NCBI RefSeq assembly: GCF_005860775.1 | Contig: NZ_VCHQ01000016.1 | Span: 1-64,000 of the forward strand | Reading direction: 5' to 3' | Origin: Klebsiella indica | GTDB taxonomy: Bacteria > Pseudomonadota > Gammaproteobacteria > Enterobacterales > Enterobacteriaceae | Length of the DNA stretch: 64,000 nt | In this document: in pieces, positions 1-11,765 of the stretch | Numbering within the stretch: the first letter of the stretch is position 1 | Layout: the number at the start of each line of letters is the position of its first letter | The notes under the pieces: model-generated | What the model saw: only the letters and a program-made list of their open reading frames with translations | Told to the model about the DNA's origin: nothing | Databases searched by the model: none | Position numbers and translations under genes: made by a program

Positions 1-805
1 TCTCATCCCCCCCTGAGTGTGCGATATACAAAAAAGAGCCCGTACTTGCGTACGCGCTCTTCTTTAAAGATGGCGGTGAGGGGGGGATTGACTCGCTGCG
101 CTCGCCCTGCGGGCAGATTCCTCGCGGGCTCGTCATCTGTCCAACTGGCTACGCCAGTTGTCGACCCCCGGTCGGGGCTTCTCATCCCCCCCGGCGTGTG
201 CGATATACAAAAAAGAGCCCGTACTTGCGTACGCGCTCTTCTTTAAAGATGGCGGTGAGGGGGGGATTGACTCGCTGCGCTCGCCCTGCGGGCAGATTCC
301 TCGCGGGCTCGTCATCTGTCCAACTGGCTACGCCAGTTGTCGACCCCCGGTCGGGGCTTCTCATCCCCCCTGGCGTGTGCGATATACAAAAAAGAGCCCG
401 TACTTGCGTACGCGCTCTTCTTTAAAGATGGCGGTGAGGGGGGGATTGACTCGCTGCGCTCGCCCTGCGGGCAGATTCCTCGCGGGCTCGTCATCTGTCC
501 AACTGGCTACGCCAGTTGTCGACCCCCGGTCGGGGCTTCTCATCCCCCCCGGCGTGTGCGATATACAAAAAAGAGCCCGTACTTGCGTACGCGCTCTTCT
601 TTAAAGATGGCGGTGAGGGGGGGATTGACTCGCTGCGCTCGCCCTGCGGGCAGATTCCTCGCGGGCTCGTCATCTGTCCAACTGGCTACGCCAGTTGTCG
701 ACCCCCGGTCGGGGCTTCTCATCCCCCCCGGCGTGTGCGATATACAAAAAAGAGCCCGTACTTGCGTACGCGCTCTTCTTTAAAGATGGCGGTGAGGGGG
801 GGATT
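1..805 (-). repeat. 179-bp tandem array of tRNA-Ser 3'-end units
   Basis: Four complete 179-bp units begin at 1, 180, 359 and 538, and a fifth partial unit begins at 717 and runs into the intact tRNA-Ser gene. Each unit carries, on the minus strand, the terminal 19 bp of the tRNA including the encoded CCA (71-89, then every 179 bp to 787-805). It also carries a terminator hairpin and a GC-rich segment with several inverted repeats, for example an 8-bp stem with a 3-nt loop in the part reading aactggctacgccagtt. Copies are almost identical; the visible differences sit just after the C-tract near each unit start. The array continues past the left edge. The layout recalls the E. coli tyrT repeats (about 178 bp, each with 19 bp of tRNA-Tyr 3' end), known from the literature. 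Function is not known. Confidence 0.95.
744..777 (-). terminator. tRNA-Ser terminator, repeated in every array unit
   Basis: On the minus strand a hairpin (arms AAGAGC and GTAC paired across a TTGC-type loop, one C:C mismatch) is followed by a run of T, starting about 10 bp after the tRNA CCA end. Identical copies lie at 28-61, 207-240, 386-419 and 565-598, so read-through of one meets another 179 bp on. Confidence 0.8.
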
Positions 806-874
806 CGAACCCCCGATACGTTGCCGTATACACACTTTCCAGGCGTGCTCCTTCAGCCACTCGGACACCTCACC
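787..874 (-). tRNA. serX: tRNA-Ser (anticodon GGA)
   Basis: The minus strand reads an 88-nt class II tRNA with a GGTGAGG acceptor arm, a long variable arm (TATACGGCAACGTAT region), a GGTTCGAATCC T-arm and an encoded CCA. The anticodon loop CTGGAAA gives anticodon GGA, which reads UCC and UCU codons. Sequence and position next to ghrA match the enterobacterial serX locus. Its 3' terminal 19 bp are the part repeated downstream in the tandem array. Confidence 0.95.
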
Positions 875-910
875 ATATTGTCTTTCCCGCTGATCTCGGG
901 AACGGCCGCT

Positions 911-939
911 AATTTAGGGAAATACGTTTCGCCCGTCAA
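911..939 (-). promoter_or_regulatory. tRNA-Ser promoter
   Basis: On the minus strand there is a -35 TTGACG (934-939), exactly 17 bp of spacer and a -10 TAAATT (911-916), followed by a GC-rich discriminator (AGCGGCCG). This is the usual design of stable-RNA promoters under stringent control. It lies about 35 bp upstream of the mature tRNA 5' end at 874. Confidence 0.75.
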
Positions 940-1056
940 TCACCTTTTTGAAAAAAACGCGCGTTTAGCCAAACTTCAGGCAACTTGCTGCCTAAGTACG
1001 CGGAAATTGATTTTTTTCTCGCCATTCCCTTTTTCACTCGCGGGTCAGGTGAAATT

Positions 1057-1065
1057 TGCTATGCT
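1057..1065 (+). promoter_or_regulatory. possible extended -10 promoter of ghrA
   Basis: TGC followed by TATGCT forms an extended -10 element about 75 bp before the ghrA start. No convincing -35 was found, so this is only a candidate. Confidence 0.35.
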
Positions 1066-1141
1066 GGCAACTTAATAGAAAACAAAGAGTAAAATACCGC
1101 GTTGACGTCACCGTACGTGGCGTCGGCTATCAGGAGTCTTC

Positions 1142-2080
1142 ATGGATATCATCTTTTACCACCCAACCTTCGACACACCTTACTGGATTGCGGAACTGGA
1201 AAAACAGTTGCCAGGTTCTCGAGTCCGCGAGTGGAAAACCGGCGATAACCAACCTGCAGACTATGCTCTGGTCTGGCATCCACCGGTAGATATGCTGCAA
1301 GAACGAGAACTGAAAGCAGTCTTTGCTCTTGGTGCCGGCGTTGATTCAATTCTTAGAAAGCTCCGGGAGCATCCGGAGATGCTGCCGCAGTCGATTCCGT
1401 TGTTCCGCCTGGAAGATACCGGTATGGGGTTGCAGATGCAGGAATACGCGGTGAGTCAGGTGCTTCACTGGTTCCGTCGTTTCGACGATTACCAGGCCTT
1501 GAAGCAGGAAGCATGCTGGCATCCGCTGGATGAGTACCTGCGCGAAGAGTTCACTATTGGAATTATGGGCGCTGGCGTGCTGGGCGCTAAAGTGGCTGAG
1601 GGGCTGCGTCCCTGGGGGTTCCCATTGCGTAGCTGGAGTCGTAGCCGTAAAGCCTGGCCACAGGTGACCAGTTTTGCCGGAAAAGAAGAGCTGAACACGT
1701 TCCTCTCGGGTACACGTGTACTGATTAATCTACTGCCTGACACCGCGGAAACCGCCGGAATCATTGATAAAGCGCTGTTGTCTCAGCTTGCGGATAACAG
1801 CTATGTGCTGAACCTGGCGCGAGGCGTTCATGTGATTGAAGACGATCTGCTGGCGGCTCTGGATAGCGGCAAGCTGAAAGGGGCGATGCTAGATGTCTTC
1901 AGCCGCGAACCGTTGCCCAAAGAGAGCCCTCTCTGGGCGCACCCCCGGGTGGCGATGACGCCGCATATCGCAGCCGTCACCCGACCGCTGGAAGCGATAG
2001 CGTATATCGCCACAACGATTGGTCAACTGGAACGAGGTGAAAAGGTGAGCGGGCAGGTGGATCGCAGGCTGGGATACTAA
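1142..2080 (+). CDS. ghrA: glyoxylate/hydroxypyruvate reductase A
   Basis: NADPH-dependent cytosolic reductase converting glyoxylate to glycolate and hydroxypyruvate to D-glycerate. The 312-residue protein is the usual family length and aligns along its whole length with E. coli GhrA. A D-isomer-specific 2-hydroxyacid dehydrogenase layout is visible: a Rossmann dinucleotide motif [13 protein letters not shown] near residue 140, NLARGVHV near 225, and [11 protein letters not shown] near 275 carrying the catalytic His. The ATG at 1142 is preceded by AGGAG at a normal distance. It is divergent from the tRNA-Ser gene and is followed by its own hairpin terminator, so it is probably monocistronic. 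Confidence 0.95.
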   Translation: MDIIFYHPTFDTPYWIAELEKQLPGSRVREWKTGDNQPADYALVWHPPVDMLQERELKAVFALGAGVDSILRKLREHPEMLPQSIPLFRLEDTGMGLQMQEYAVSQVLHWFRRFDDYQALKQEACWHPLDEYLREEFTIGIMGAGVLGAKVAEGLRPWGFPLRSWSRSRKAWPQVTSFAGKEELNTFLSGTRVLINLLPDTAETAGIIDKALLSQLADNSYVLNLARGVHVIEDDLLAALDSGKLKGAMLDVFSREPLPKESPLWAHPRVAMTPHIAAVTRPLEAIAYIATTIGQLERGEKVSGQVDRRLGY

Positions 2081-2087
2081 GCGCTAA

Positions 2088-2107
2088 GCCCGTCGCGGCG
2101 GGGTTTT
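2088..2107 (+). terminator. ghrA terminator
   Basis: A short CCCG/CGGG stem with a small GC-rich loop is followed by TTTT, 8 bp after the ghrA stop codon. Confidence 0.6.
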
Positions 2108-2166
2108 GCTGATCATATACTCAGATTCCTGCTATCCTTGCCACAAACAAAAAGAAGGAGATTGTG

Positions 2167-2904
2167 ATGTATCCTGTTGACCTGCACATGCACACCGTCG
2201 CCAGCACCCATGCATATAGCACTCTGCATGACTATATTGCTGAAGCCAGGCGCAAGGAAATTAAACTCTTTGCCATTACCGATCATGGGCCAGATATGGC
2301 TGATGCGCCGCACTACTGGCATTTTGTCAATATGCGTATCTGGCCTCGTCTGGTTGATGGCGTCGGCATCCTGCGTGGCATTGAAGCGAATATCAAAAAT
2401 ACTCAAGGTGAAATAGATTGTACCGGTCCGATGCTTAACTCGCTGGATTTGATTATCGCCGGCTTTCACGAGCCGGTTTTTCCGCCTCAGAATAAAGCGG
2501 TCCATACCGAGGCGATGATTGCGGCTATGGCGAGCGGTGCGGTTCATATTATCAGCCATCCCGGCAACCCAAAGTTTCCGGTTGATATCCCGGCTATTGC
2601 CGCCGCTGCGGCGAAGTATAATGTTGCACTGGAAATCAATAATTCATCTTTTGTTTCCTCGCGCATTGGCAGTGAGGATAATTGTCGCGCCGTGGCTGCG
2701 GCCGTGCGCGATGCCGGAGGATGGGTTGCGCTGGGTTCGGATTCTCACACGGCGTTCACGCTTGGTGAATTTGCCGAATGTCGTAAAATCCTCGATGCCG
2801 TCGATTTTCCTGAAGACAGAATTCTTAACGTGACGCCGCGTCGCCTGCTTAATTTTCTTGAATCACGTGGAATGCCACCGATTCCTGAGTTTGCTGAACT
2901 GTAA
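2167..2904 (+). CDS. ycdX: PHP-domain zinc phosphatase YcdX
   Basis: PHP-family metal-dependent phosphatase. The first residues hold the HMH motif (DLHMHTVAS), ITDHGPDM follows near residue 37, GFHEP near 100, HPGNP near 131 and GSDSHTAF near 192; these are the usual trinuclear zinc ligands of the family. The ATG at 2167 gives 245 residues, the same as E. coli YcdX, and sits behind AAGGAG; a GTG one codon upstream is also open. YcdX has been linked to swarming in E. coli. It is probably cotranscribed with ycdY 22 bp downstream, its TorD-like partner. Confidence 0.93.
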   Translation: MYPVDLHMHTVASTHAYSTLHDYIAEARRKEIKLFAITDHGPDMADAPHYWHFVNMRIWPRLVDGVGILRGIEANIKNTQGEIDCTGPMLNSLDLIIAGFHEPVFPPQNKAVHTEAMIAAMASGAVHIISHPGNPKFPVDIPAIAAAAAKYNVALEINNSSFVSSRIGSEDNCRAVAAAVRDAGGWVALGSDSHTAFTLGEFAECRKILDAVDFPEDRILNVTPRRLLNFLESRGMPPIPEFAEL

Positions 2905-2926
2905 TTTTAAAAACTGGAATAAATAA

Positions 2927-3481
2927 ATGAATGAGTTTTCCATCCTCTGCCGCGTGCTGGGTTCGTTATATTATCGTCAGCCGCAGGATCCGCTGCTGGT
3001 CCCGCTGTTTACCCTTATTCGCGAAGGGAAGCTGGCGGCGAGCTGGCCGCTGGAGCAGGATGAACTGCTGGAACGGCTGCAAAAGAGCTGCGATATGCCG
3101 TCTCTGGCCACGGAATACAATGCGTTGTTTGTTGGTAAAGAGTGCAGCGTTGCGCCCTATCGTAGCGCATGGGTAGATGGCGCAACGGAAGCGGAAGTTC
3201 GGGGATTTTTTACCGCTCATGGCATCCCGACAGGTGAGGGGATGGCGGATCATTTAGGATCGCTACTGTTAGCGGCCTCGTGGCTGGAAGATCACGCGAC
3301 AGAGGATGAAGACGAGGTTCTGGAAACCCTCTTTGCTGAATATATTCTGCCGTGGTGCGGCTCATTCCTCGGCAAAGTTGAAGCGCATGCGGTTACACCG
3401 TTCTGGCGGACAATGGCCCCGTTGACCCGTGAAGCCCTCTCCGCAATGTGGGATGAACTGCAGGAACAGCATAACGATTAA
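2927..3481 (+). CDS. ycdY: TorD-family redox chaperone YcdY
   Basis: 184-residue all-helical protein of the TorD/DmsD (NarJ-like) family, members of which help mature or activate metalloenzymes. E. coli YcdY is reported to stimulate YcdX by helping zinc loading. The conserved loop with EYNALFVG and the PYRSAW segment is present around residues 62-82. The gene follows ycdX closely with an A-rich spacer and a weak ribosome-binding site, which agrees with coupled expression. Confidence 0.9.
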   Translation: MNEFSILCRVLGSLYYRQPQDPLLVPLFTLIREGKLAASWPLEQDELLERLQKSCDMPSLATEYNALFVGKECSVAPYRSAWVDGATEAEVRGFFTAHGIPTGEGMADHLGSLLLAASWLEDHATEDEDEVLETLFAEYILPWCGSFLGKVEAHAVTPFWRTMAPLTREALSAMWDELQEQHND

Positions 3482-3482
3482 G

Positions 3483-3498
3483 TGTGACTAGAATCACA
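3483..3498. promoter_or_regulatory. CRP site upstream of ycdZ
   Basis: TGTGA, six bases, TCACA is a perfect match to the core CRP palindrome. Its centre (3490.5) is 92.5 bp from a start point at 3583 predicted from the extended -10 element, a helically favourable class I position. It lies just after the ycdY stop codon. Confidence 0.7.
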
Positions 3499-3557
3499 AT
3501 TTATATGCAACGAAATGTTCGCTATTCCGCATAATGTGCTTTGTATCTCATTTATGG

Positions 3558-3583
3558 GGCGCGTATCTGCTATGATACGCGCC
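3558..3583 (+). promoter_or_regulatory. extended -10 promoter inside a perfect palindrome before ycdZ
   Basis: GGCGCGTATC and GATACGCGCC form a perfect 10-bp inverted repeat with a 6-bp centre that ends exactly at the base before the ycdZ ATG. Inside it, TGCTATGAT is a strong extended -10 (TATGAT at 3571-3576). A start point 7 to 8 bp downstream would fall at the ATG itself, giving a leaderless or near-leaderless mRNA. No Shine-Dalgarno sequence is visible. Confidence 0.55.
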
Positions 3584-4066
3584 ATGAATATACTCTTCGC
3601 AATCGCATTAACGACCGGCATTCTTTCTGGTATTTGGGGATGGGTGGCGGTCGCGCTTGGCCTGCTAAGCTGGGCGGGTTTCCTCGGCTGTACGGCTTAC
3701 TTTGCTTGCCCACAGGGCGGGCTGAAGGGGCTGCTGATCTCGACATGCACGGTAATGAGCGGCGTGGTGTGGGCGCTGGTTATCATGTATGGTAGCGCGC
3801 TGGCACCGCAATTTGAAATCCTGAGTTATATCATGACGGGGATCGTGGCGTTCCTGATGTGTATGCAGGCACGCAGGCTGTGGTTATCTTTTGTTCCCGG
3901 GACCTTTATTGGCGCCTGTTCAACGTTTGCGGGTAATGGCGACTGGCATGTAGTTGTGCCTTCCCTGGCGCTGGGCCTGGTATTTGGTTACGCCATGAAA
4001 AATAGTGGGCTGTGGCTGGCGGCGCGCGCGGAGAAAAATAAGCCGCTTGCTAATGAAAGCAACTGA
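3584..4066 (+). CDS. ycdZ: inner membrane protein YcdZ (DUF1097)
   Basis: 160-residue, strongly hydrophobic protein with about four to five membrane segments and matching E. coli YcdZ throughout, for example GILSGIWGWVAV near residue 12 and PGTFIGAC near 105. The family (DUF1097) has no established function. The start at 3584 is set by homology; the reading frame stays open further upstream but that part is not conserved. A perfect CRP palindrome and an extended -10 promoter lie directly upstream, so cAMP-CRP control is inferred. In E. coli the csg operons follow; here they do not. Confidence 0.88.
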   Translation: MNILFAIALTTGILSGIWGWVAVALGLLSWAGFLGCTAYFACPQGGLKGLLISTCTVMSGVVWALVIMYGSALAPQFEILSYIMTGIVAFLMCMQARRLWLSFVPGTFIGACSTFAGNGDWHVVVPSLALGLVFGYAMKNSGLWLAARAEKNKPLANESN

Positions 4067-4122
4067 TCTCACATAGGCCGCTTTCATTACCTTAGTACCC
4101 AGCCCGTTCAGGTTACTGCTGC

Positions 4123-4215
4123 TCAGTTAAGCCACTCATCGGTTTTATTATCACCATAGCGCGATGCCTGTTCTGATGGCTGATTATCGTCAACATCTTC
4201 TTCGCCTTTCGTCAT
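4123..4215 (-). CDS. possible 30-residue acidic small ORF
   Basis: ATG at 4215 opens a 30-codon frame on the minus strand with an acidic start (MTKGEEDVDD) and ending in EWLN. It fills the ycdZ-ymdB gap, where other enterics carry csg genes. No good Shine-Dalgarno is seen, and I do not recognise the product. It may be a real small protein, a remnant of a larger gene, or chance. Confidence 0.3.
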   Translation of the reverse strand: MTKGEEDVDDNQPSEQASRYGDNKTDEWLN

Positions 4216-4279
4216 GAGGGCTGTCGTGTCATATTATCCACGAATATCAATCTTAAGACGTATGTCGGCAGGAGGATAA

Positions 4280-4801
4280 ATGGCTGTTCAACCTGAGGTT
4301 ATTCTCGGCGATATTACAAAACTTGCCGTCGATGTTATCGTGAATGCGGCAAACCCCTCGCTGCTTGGCGGCGGCGGTGTTGACGGCGCGATCCATCGTG
4401 CCGCAGGGCCGGAACTGTTGGCCGCCTGTAAAGTGGTGCGGCAACAGCAGGGGGAGTGTCCGCCAGGCCATGCGGTGATTACCCTCGCGGGAAATTTACC
4501 CGCCAGCGCGGTTATTCACGCCGTAGGGCCTGTCTGGCATGGTGGTAGCCAGCAGGAAGCGGAGCTACTGGCTGATGTTTATAAAAATAGTTTGCTGCTG
4601 GCCTCGGCAAATAACTACCGATCCATTGCATTTCCGGCGATTAGCACCGGCGTTTATGGCTACCCTAAACGTGCGGCGGCAGAGATAGCCGTACGGACGG
4701 TGACGGCGTTTCTTACCCGCTATACGCCGCTGGAACGTGTCTGTTTTGTTTGCTTTGATCCCGAAACCGCCGGCATCTACAGACAATTGCTTCAGGTGTA
4801 G
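4280..4801 (+). CDS. ymdB: O-acetyl-ADP-ribose deacetylase, macro domain
   Basis: 173-residue single macro domain. The ADP-ribose binding loops are visible: [16 protein letters not shown] near residue 10, the glycine-rich [10 protein letters not shown] near 31 and ISTGVYGYP near 120. The family deacetylates O-acetyl-ADP-ribose and, in E. coli, YmdB also binds and inhibits RNase III. The gene starts behind GGAGGA. In E. coli it is followed by clsC (cardiolipin synthase C); here a TetR regulator follows 72 bp downstream. Confidence 0.93.
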   Translation: MAVQPEVILGDITKLAVDVIVNAANPSLLGGGGVDGAIHRAAGPELLAACKVVRQQQGECPPGHAVITLAGNLPASAVIHAVGPVWHGGSQQEAELLADVYKNSLLLASANNYRSIAFPAISTGVYGYPKRAAAEIAVRTVTAFLTRYTPLERVCFVCFDPETAGIYRQLLQV

Positions 4802-4873
4802 TCGCGTATCGCGCGGTTGTTGAAGTAAACTATGCGTTTTTAGCCGGAAATTATCACCGCGGGAGAGTAATCG

Positions 4874-5461
4874 GTGGCTGTAGGGAAAGTATTGCAAAAA
4901 CAACAGATTCGCCGAGGAGAAATTGTTAATGCGGCGCAAAAATGCTTCGCGGAAAAGGGGCTGCACGGAGCTTCGGTTGCGGATATTGCACGCCAGGCTG
5001 GCCTGAGCGTAGGGCAGTTGTACCGCATCTTTGCCAGTAAAGAAGAAATTGTTGAAGCGATTGTCACGGAAATCGTTAATGCCAGAGTCGGCGAAATGAT
5101 TGCCGGAAATCACGATTTATCCCGGATGGCAGCGATTTTAGCGGGGGCGATCCCCGTGAATGAGCATACTAAAAATGATAATTATCTGTTGATGGAAATT
5201 AACGCGGAAGCGTCCAGGAACCCGCGCCTGCGAGACATTATGCTGCAGGCAGATCGCCGTTTGAAAGAAGAAGGGGGGCGGCTTACCCGGCACTACCATC
5301 CTGATATGAGCGATGAACACATTAATGCCGCCTGCGAATTTATCGCCATATTAACGGAAGGCGCCGCCTATCGACGTGAACTGGTCACATCGATAGTGGA
5401 TAAAACGGCAATGGAAGGCCTGTATCGTGATGTCTTTCGTCTGCTGTTCGCGAAAAAGTAG
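4874..5461 (+). CDS. TetR/AcrR-family transcriptional regulator
   Basis: 195-residue regulator with an N-terminal TetR helix-turn-helix (AAQKCFAEKG near residue 20, then VADIARQAGLSVGQLYRIF near 37-55) and a ligand domain I cannot assign. It begins at a GTG behind GGGAGAG; no better start exists. It sits between ymdB and the convergent opgC, where E. coli has clsC, and has no obvious adjacent transporter or enzyme target. Its regulon cannot be inferred from context beyond possible control of itself or ymdB. Confidence 0.75.
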   Translation: MAVGKVLQKQQIRRGEIVNAAQKCFAEKGLHGASVADIARQAGLSVGQLYRIFASKEEIVEAIVTEIVNARVGEMIAGNHDLSRMAAILAGAIPVNEHTKNDNYLLMEINAEASRNPRLRDIMLQADRRLKEEGGRLTRHYHPDMSDEHINAACEFIAILTEGAAYRRELVTSIVDKTAMEGLYRDVFRLLFAKK

Positions 5462-5500
5462 GCTGGTTTACATGAAATACAGTCTGTCTTGCTGTTGGCG

Positions 5501-6661
5501 TTAGCAGGTCGACGTCTGCGATTTAGCCGCTTTTTGTGGGTATTTCCCGGAAAAAAGAAAGCGCAACAGCGGTATCCGCAGATGGATTTCATACAGAATC
5601 AGAGCAATTCCAACAACAAAAACCAGCCCGGTCATAAATCCCAGGATATTTGATTTAATTACCGGCGCTATCCAGGCTCCGTAGAGCAGAGTTAACGGGT
5701 GGTGAACCAGATAGATAAACAGCGATGCATTGACGAAATAGGTCACGCGTGCTGACTGAAAATTGAGTAAACGGTGTCCAAGCGAAAAGACGACATTGAC
5801 CATCCACAGACCCAGCACCATGGTAATAATATATTCTATTTCATACATCCAGCCATCGCCGGAGCCATACTGTTGATTGAGGCGGTAAGCGATAAAACCC
5901 AACAGCGCCGCGGTAAAACACCCAGGTGACGGAGTGGTCAACATCGTTTTCAGGCGTGCGTTAATAAATGTCTGGGCGCCGAGTATAAAGAACGGCAGAT
6001 AAAACAGCGTCTGCATGACGATAAAGTTGAACAGACCGTTGCTGAGAATCGGCGGATATAAAATGAATAGCGTGCGGCGAATGATGGCATATAGCACGCC
6101 GAGAACCAGGAAAATGACCGATAGCTGCCTTAATGTGACAGCGTCACCGAAAGTGGATGCTGCGGCAGAACGCCGCTGTGCCAGCCACTTAAACAGCACA
6201 ACGCCTAATGTCGTCAGTACCATCAGAACTAATAAAAACCACAGGTGTGAGATGAGTTCCCAGGCCAGTGTGTTGAATTTTTCATAACCCGAGAGCGCAT
6301 GCCAGTTCTCCGTTTTTCCATTGACATACTGCAGCATAATGAACTGCGGAAGGGTGAGTAGCGGAATGGCGGTTAACATGGGAATTCCCACCCGTTCAAT
6401 GCGTACCTTCCACCATTTCTTAAGCGGATAGCGCAGAAAGAGCATGTAGGAAAAATAGCCGGAAATCACGAAGAACACCTGCATGCGAAAGGCGTGGATG
6501 AAGTCATTAAACAATGTCAACCACCATGAGGGCTCGACGCTATTAACATGCCAGCTGTGGCTGGAATAGATGAGCGAGATGTGAAAAGGGATACCTAACA
6601 GCATTAACCAGGCGCGGATGCTGTCGAGGAAATATTCACGCTGTACTGGAGTATTATTCAT
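5501..6661 (-). CDS. opgC: osmoregulated periplasmic glucan succinyltransferase OpgC
   Basis: 386-residue polytopic inner membrane protein of the acyltransferase 3 family, with about ten membrane segments. It adds succinyl groups to osmoregulated periplasmic glucans at the periplasmic face. The N-terminal [21 protein letters not shown] carries the family His and Arg; [11 protein letters not shown] follows near residue 65 and [12 protein letters not shown] near 322. Length matches E. coli OpgC. It is divergent from opgGH across about 250 bp, which must hold the promoters of both. Confidence 0.94.
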   Translation of the reverse strand: MNNTPVQREYFLDSIRAWLMLLGIPFHISLIYSSHSWHVNSVEPSWWLTLFNDFIHAFRMQVFFVISGYFSYMLFLRYPLKKWWKVRIERVGIPMLTAIPLLTLPQFIMLQYVNGKTENWHALSGYEKFNTLAWELISHLWFLLVLMVLTTLGVVLFKWLAQRRSAAASTFGDAVTLRQLSVIFLVLGVLYAIIRRTLFILYPPILSNGLFNFIVMQTLFYLPFFILGAQTFINARLKTMLTTPSPGCFTAALLGFIAYRLNQQYGSGDGWMYEIEYIITMVLGLWMVNVVFSLGHRLLNFQSARVTYFVNASLFIYLVHHPLTLLYGAWIAPVIKSNILGFMTGLVFVVGIALILYEIHLRIPLLRFLFSGKYPQKAAKSQTSTC

Positions 6662-10988
<4,327 letters not shown>

Positions 10989-11006
10989 AAGCCGTACGTT
11001 AAGGAA

Positions 11007-11035
11007 AATACCGGCAATTGTGCCGGTATTTTTTT
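11007..11035 (+). terminator. opgGH terminator
   Basis: A perfect 10-bp stem (AATACCGGCA / TGCCGGTATT) with a 4-nt loop is followed by five more T residues, 18 bp after the opgH stop. Confidence 0.9.
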
Positions 11036-11056
11036 ACCAGAGAGTCGAGGTTTTTG

Positions 11057-11284
11057 ATGAGAGTTTTACTGGCTATCGCTATGACGCTGCTGCTTAGCGG
11101 CTGCGGTAGTATTATCAGTCGTACCGTGCCCGGACAGGGGCATGGAAATCAGTATTATCCAGGCGTTCAGTGGGACGTCCGGGATTCTTCATGGCGTTAT
11201 ATCACCATTCTCGATCTGCCCTTTTCGCTGGTGTTTGATACGTTACTGCTGCCGCTTGATGCCAGCCACGGTCCTTACAACTAA
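11057..11284 (+). CDS. yceK: small lipoprotein YceK (DUF1375)
   Basis: 75-residue predicted lipoprotein: a short hydrophobic signal ends in the lipobox LLLSGC, followed by GSIISRTVPGQGHGNQYYPGV, a block conserved in E. coli YceK. Function is unknown. The ATG at 11057 begins only about 20 bp after the opgH terminator, so expression depends either on read-through or on a promoter within that terminator region. It converges with msyB, with only 4 bp between stop codons. Confidence 0.85.
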   Translation: MRVLLAIAMTLLLSGCGSIISRTVPGQGHGNQYYPGVQWDVRDSSWRYITILDLPFSLVFDTLLLPLDASHGPYN

Positions 11285-11288
11285 TACG

Positions 11289-11675
11289 CTAGCGGTCATC
11301 CCACTCATCGGCTGCGGTCTGACCCTCTTCGCTATCCAGAGAGGGTTCTAACTGAAACTCGCCTTCATCCCACTCGTGCAGCGTATTGTCTTCAAGCCAC
11401 TCCTGGCGTAGCTCAATTTCGTCATAATCGCCGTCAAAGACGCTTTGTGCCGCCTGGCCGATGAGTATAGGTTGACATTCTCCGTCCTCATCTTCATCGG
11501 CAAGAAATTCAGCCTGCCAGGCGATATCGCCATCCTGGAGTACGTATTTCTGAATATTTAATTGTTCGACGCTGGCATTCTCTTCATCGCTATCTGAATG
11601 ATTAGCAAGAAACTCTTCGCGGGCTGCATCAATAGCTTCTTCAAGCGTGGCATAGAACATTAACTCCTTTGACAT
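11289..11675 (-). CDS. msyB: acidic protein MsyB
   Basis: 128-residue, very acidic protein, orthologous to E. coli MsyB, which suppresses secY and secA defects when overproduced. The N-terminal YATLEEAIDAAREEFLA and the C-terminal LHEWDEGEFQLEP are conserved. Two starts compete: ATG 11675 behind AGGGGG with good spacing, and ATG 11660 (123 residues, closer to the E. coli start) with AAAGGAG only 3 nt away. I list the longer form. The E. coli gene is induced by osmotic and stationary-phase stress. Confidence 0.88.
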   Translation of the reverse strand: MSKELMFYATLEEAIDAAREEFLANHSDSDEENASVEQLNIQKYVLQDGDIAWQAEFLADEDEDGECQPILIGQAAQSVFDGDYDEIELRQEWLEDNTLHEWDEGEFQLEPSLDSEEGQTAADEWDDR

Positions 11676-11765
11676 GGCTAACCCCCTAAGAAGAATAGAA
11701 ATGAACACGATTCAATCTATAGAAGGCGTCGGGTCAGGCGTCAAGAGAGGAATGGGCTCGCAATA

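Noticed and set aside
1-805. CRISPR array
   Set aside because: Units are 179 bp and identical throughout, with no short repeat and unique spacer pattern and no cas genes; they contain tRNA sequence.
1-805. Prophage or integrative element attachment site at the tRNA 3' end
   Set aside because: The 19-bp tRNA repeats could suggest att sites, but no integrase or mobile gene lies between the copies and the spacing is uniform.
133-893. Repeated 60- to 148-codon ORFs on both strands in the tRNA-Ser array
   Set aside because: They exist only because the 179-bp unit is tandemly repeated and GC-rich; none has a ribosome-binding site or family resemblance, and they cross terminator hairpins and tRNA sequence.
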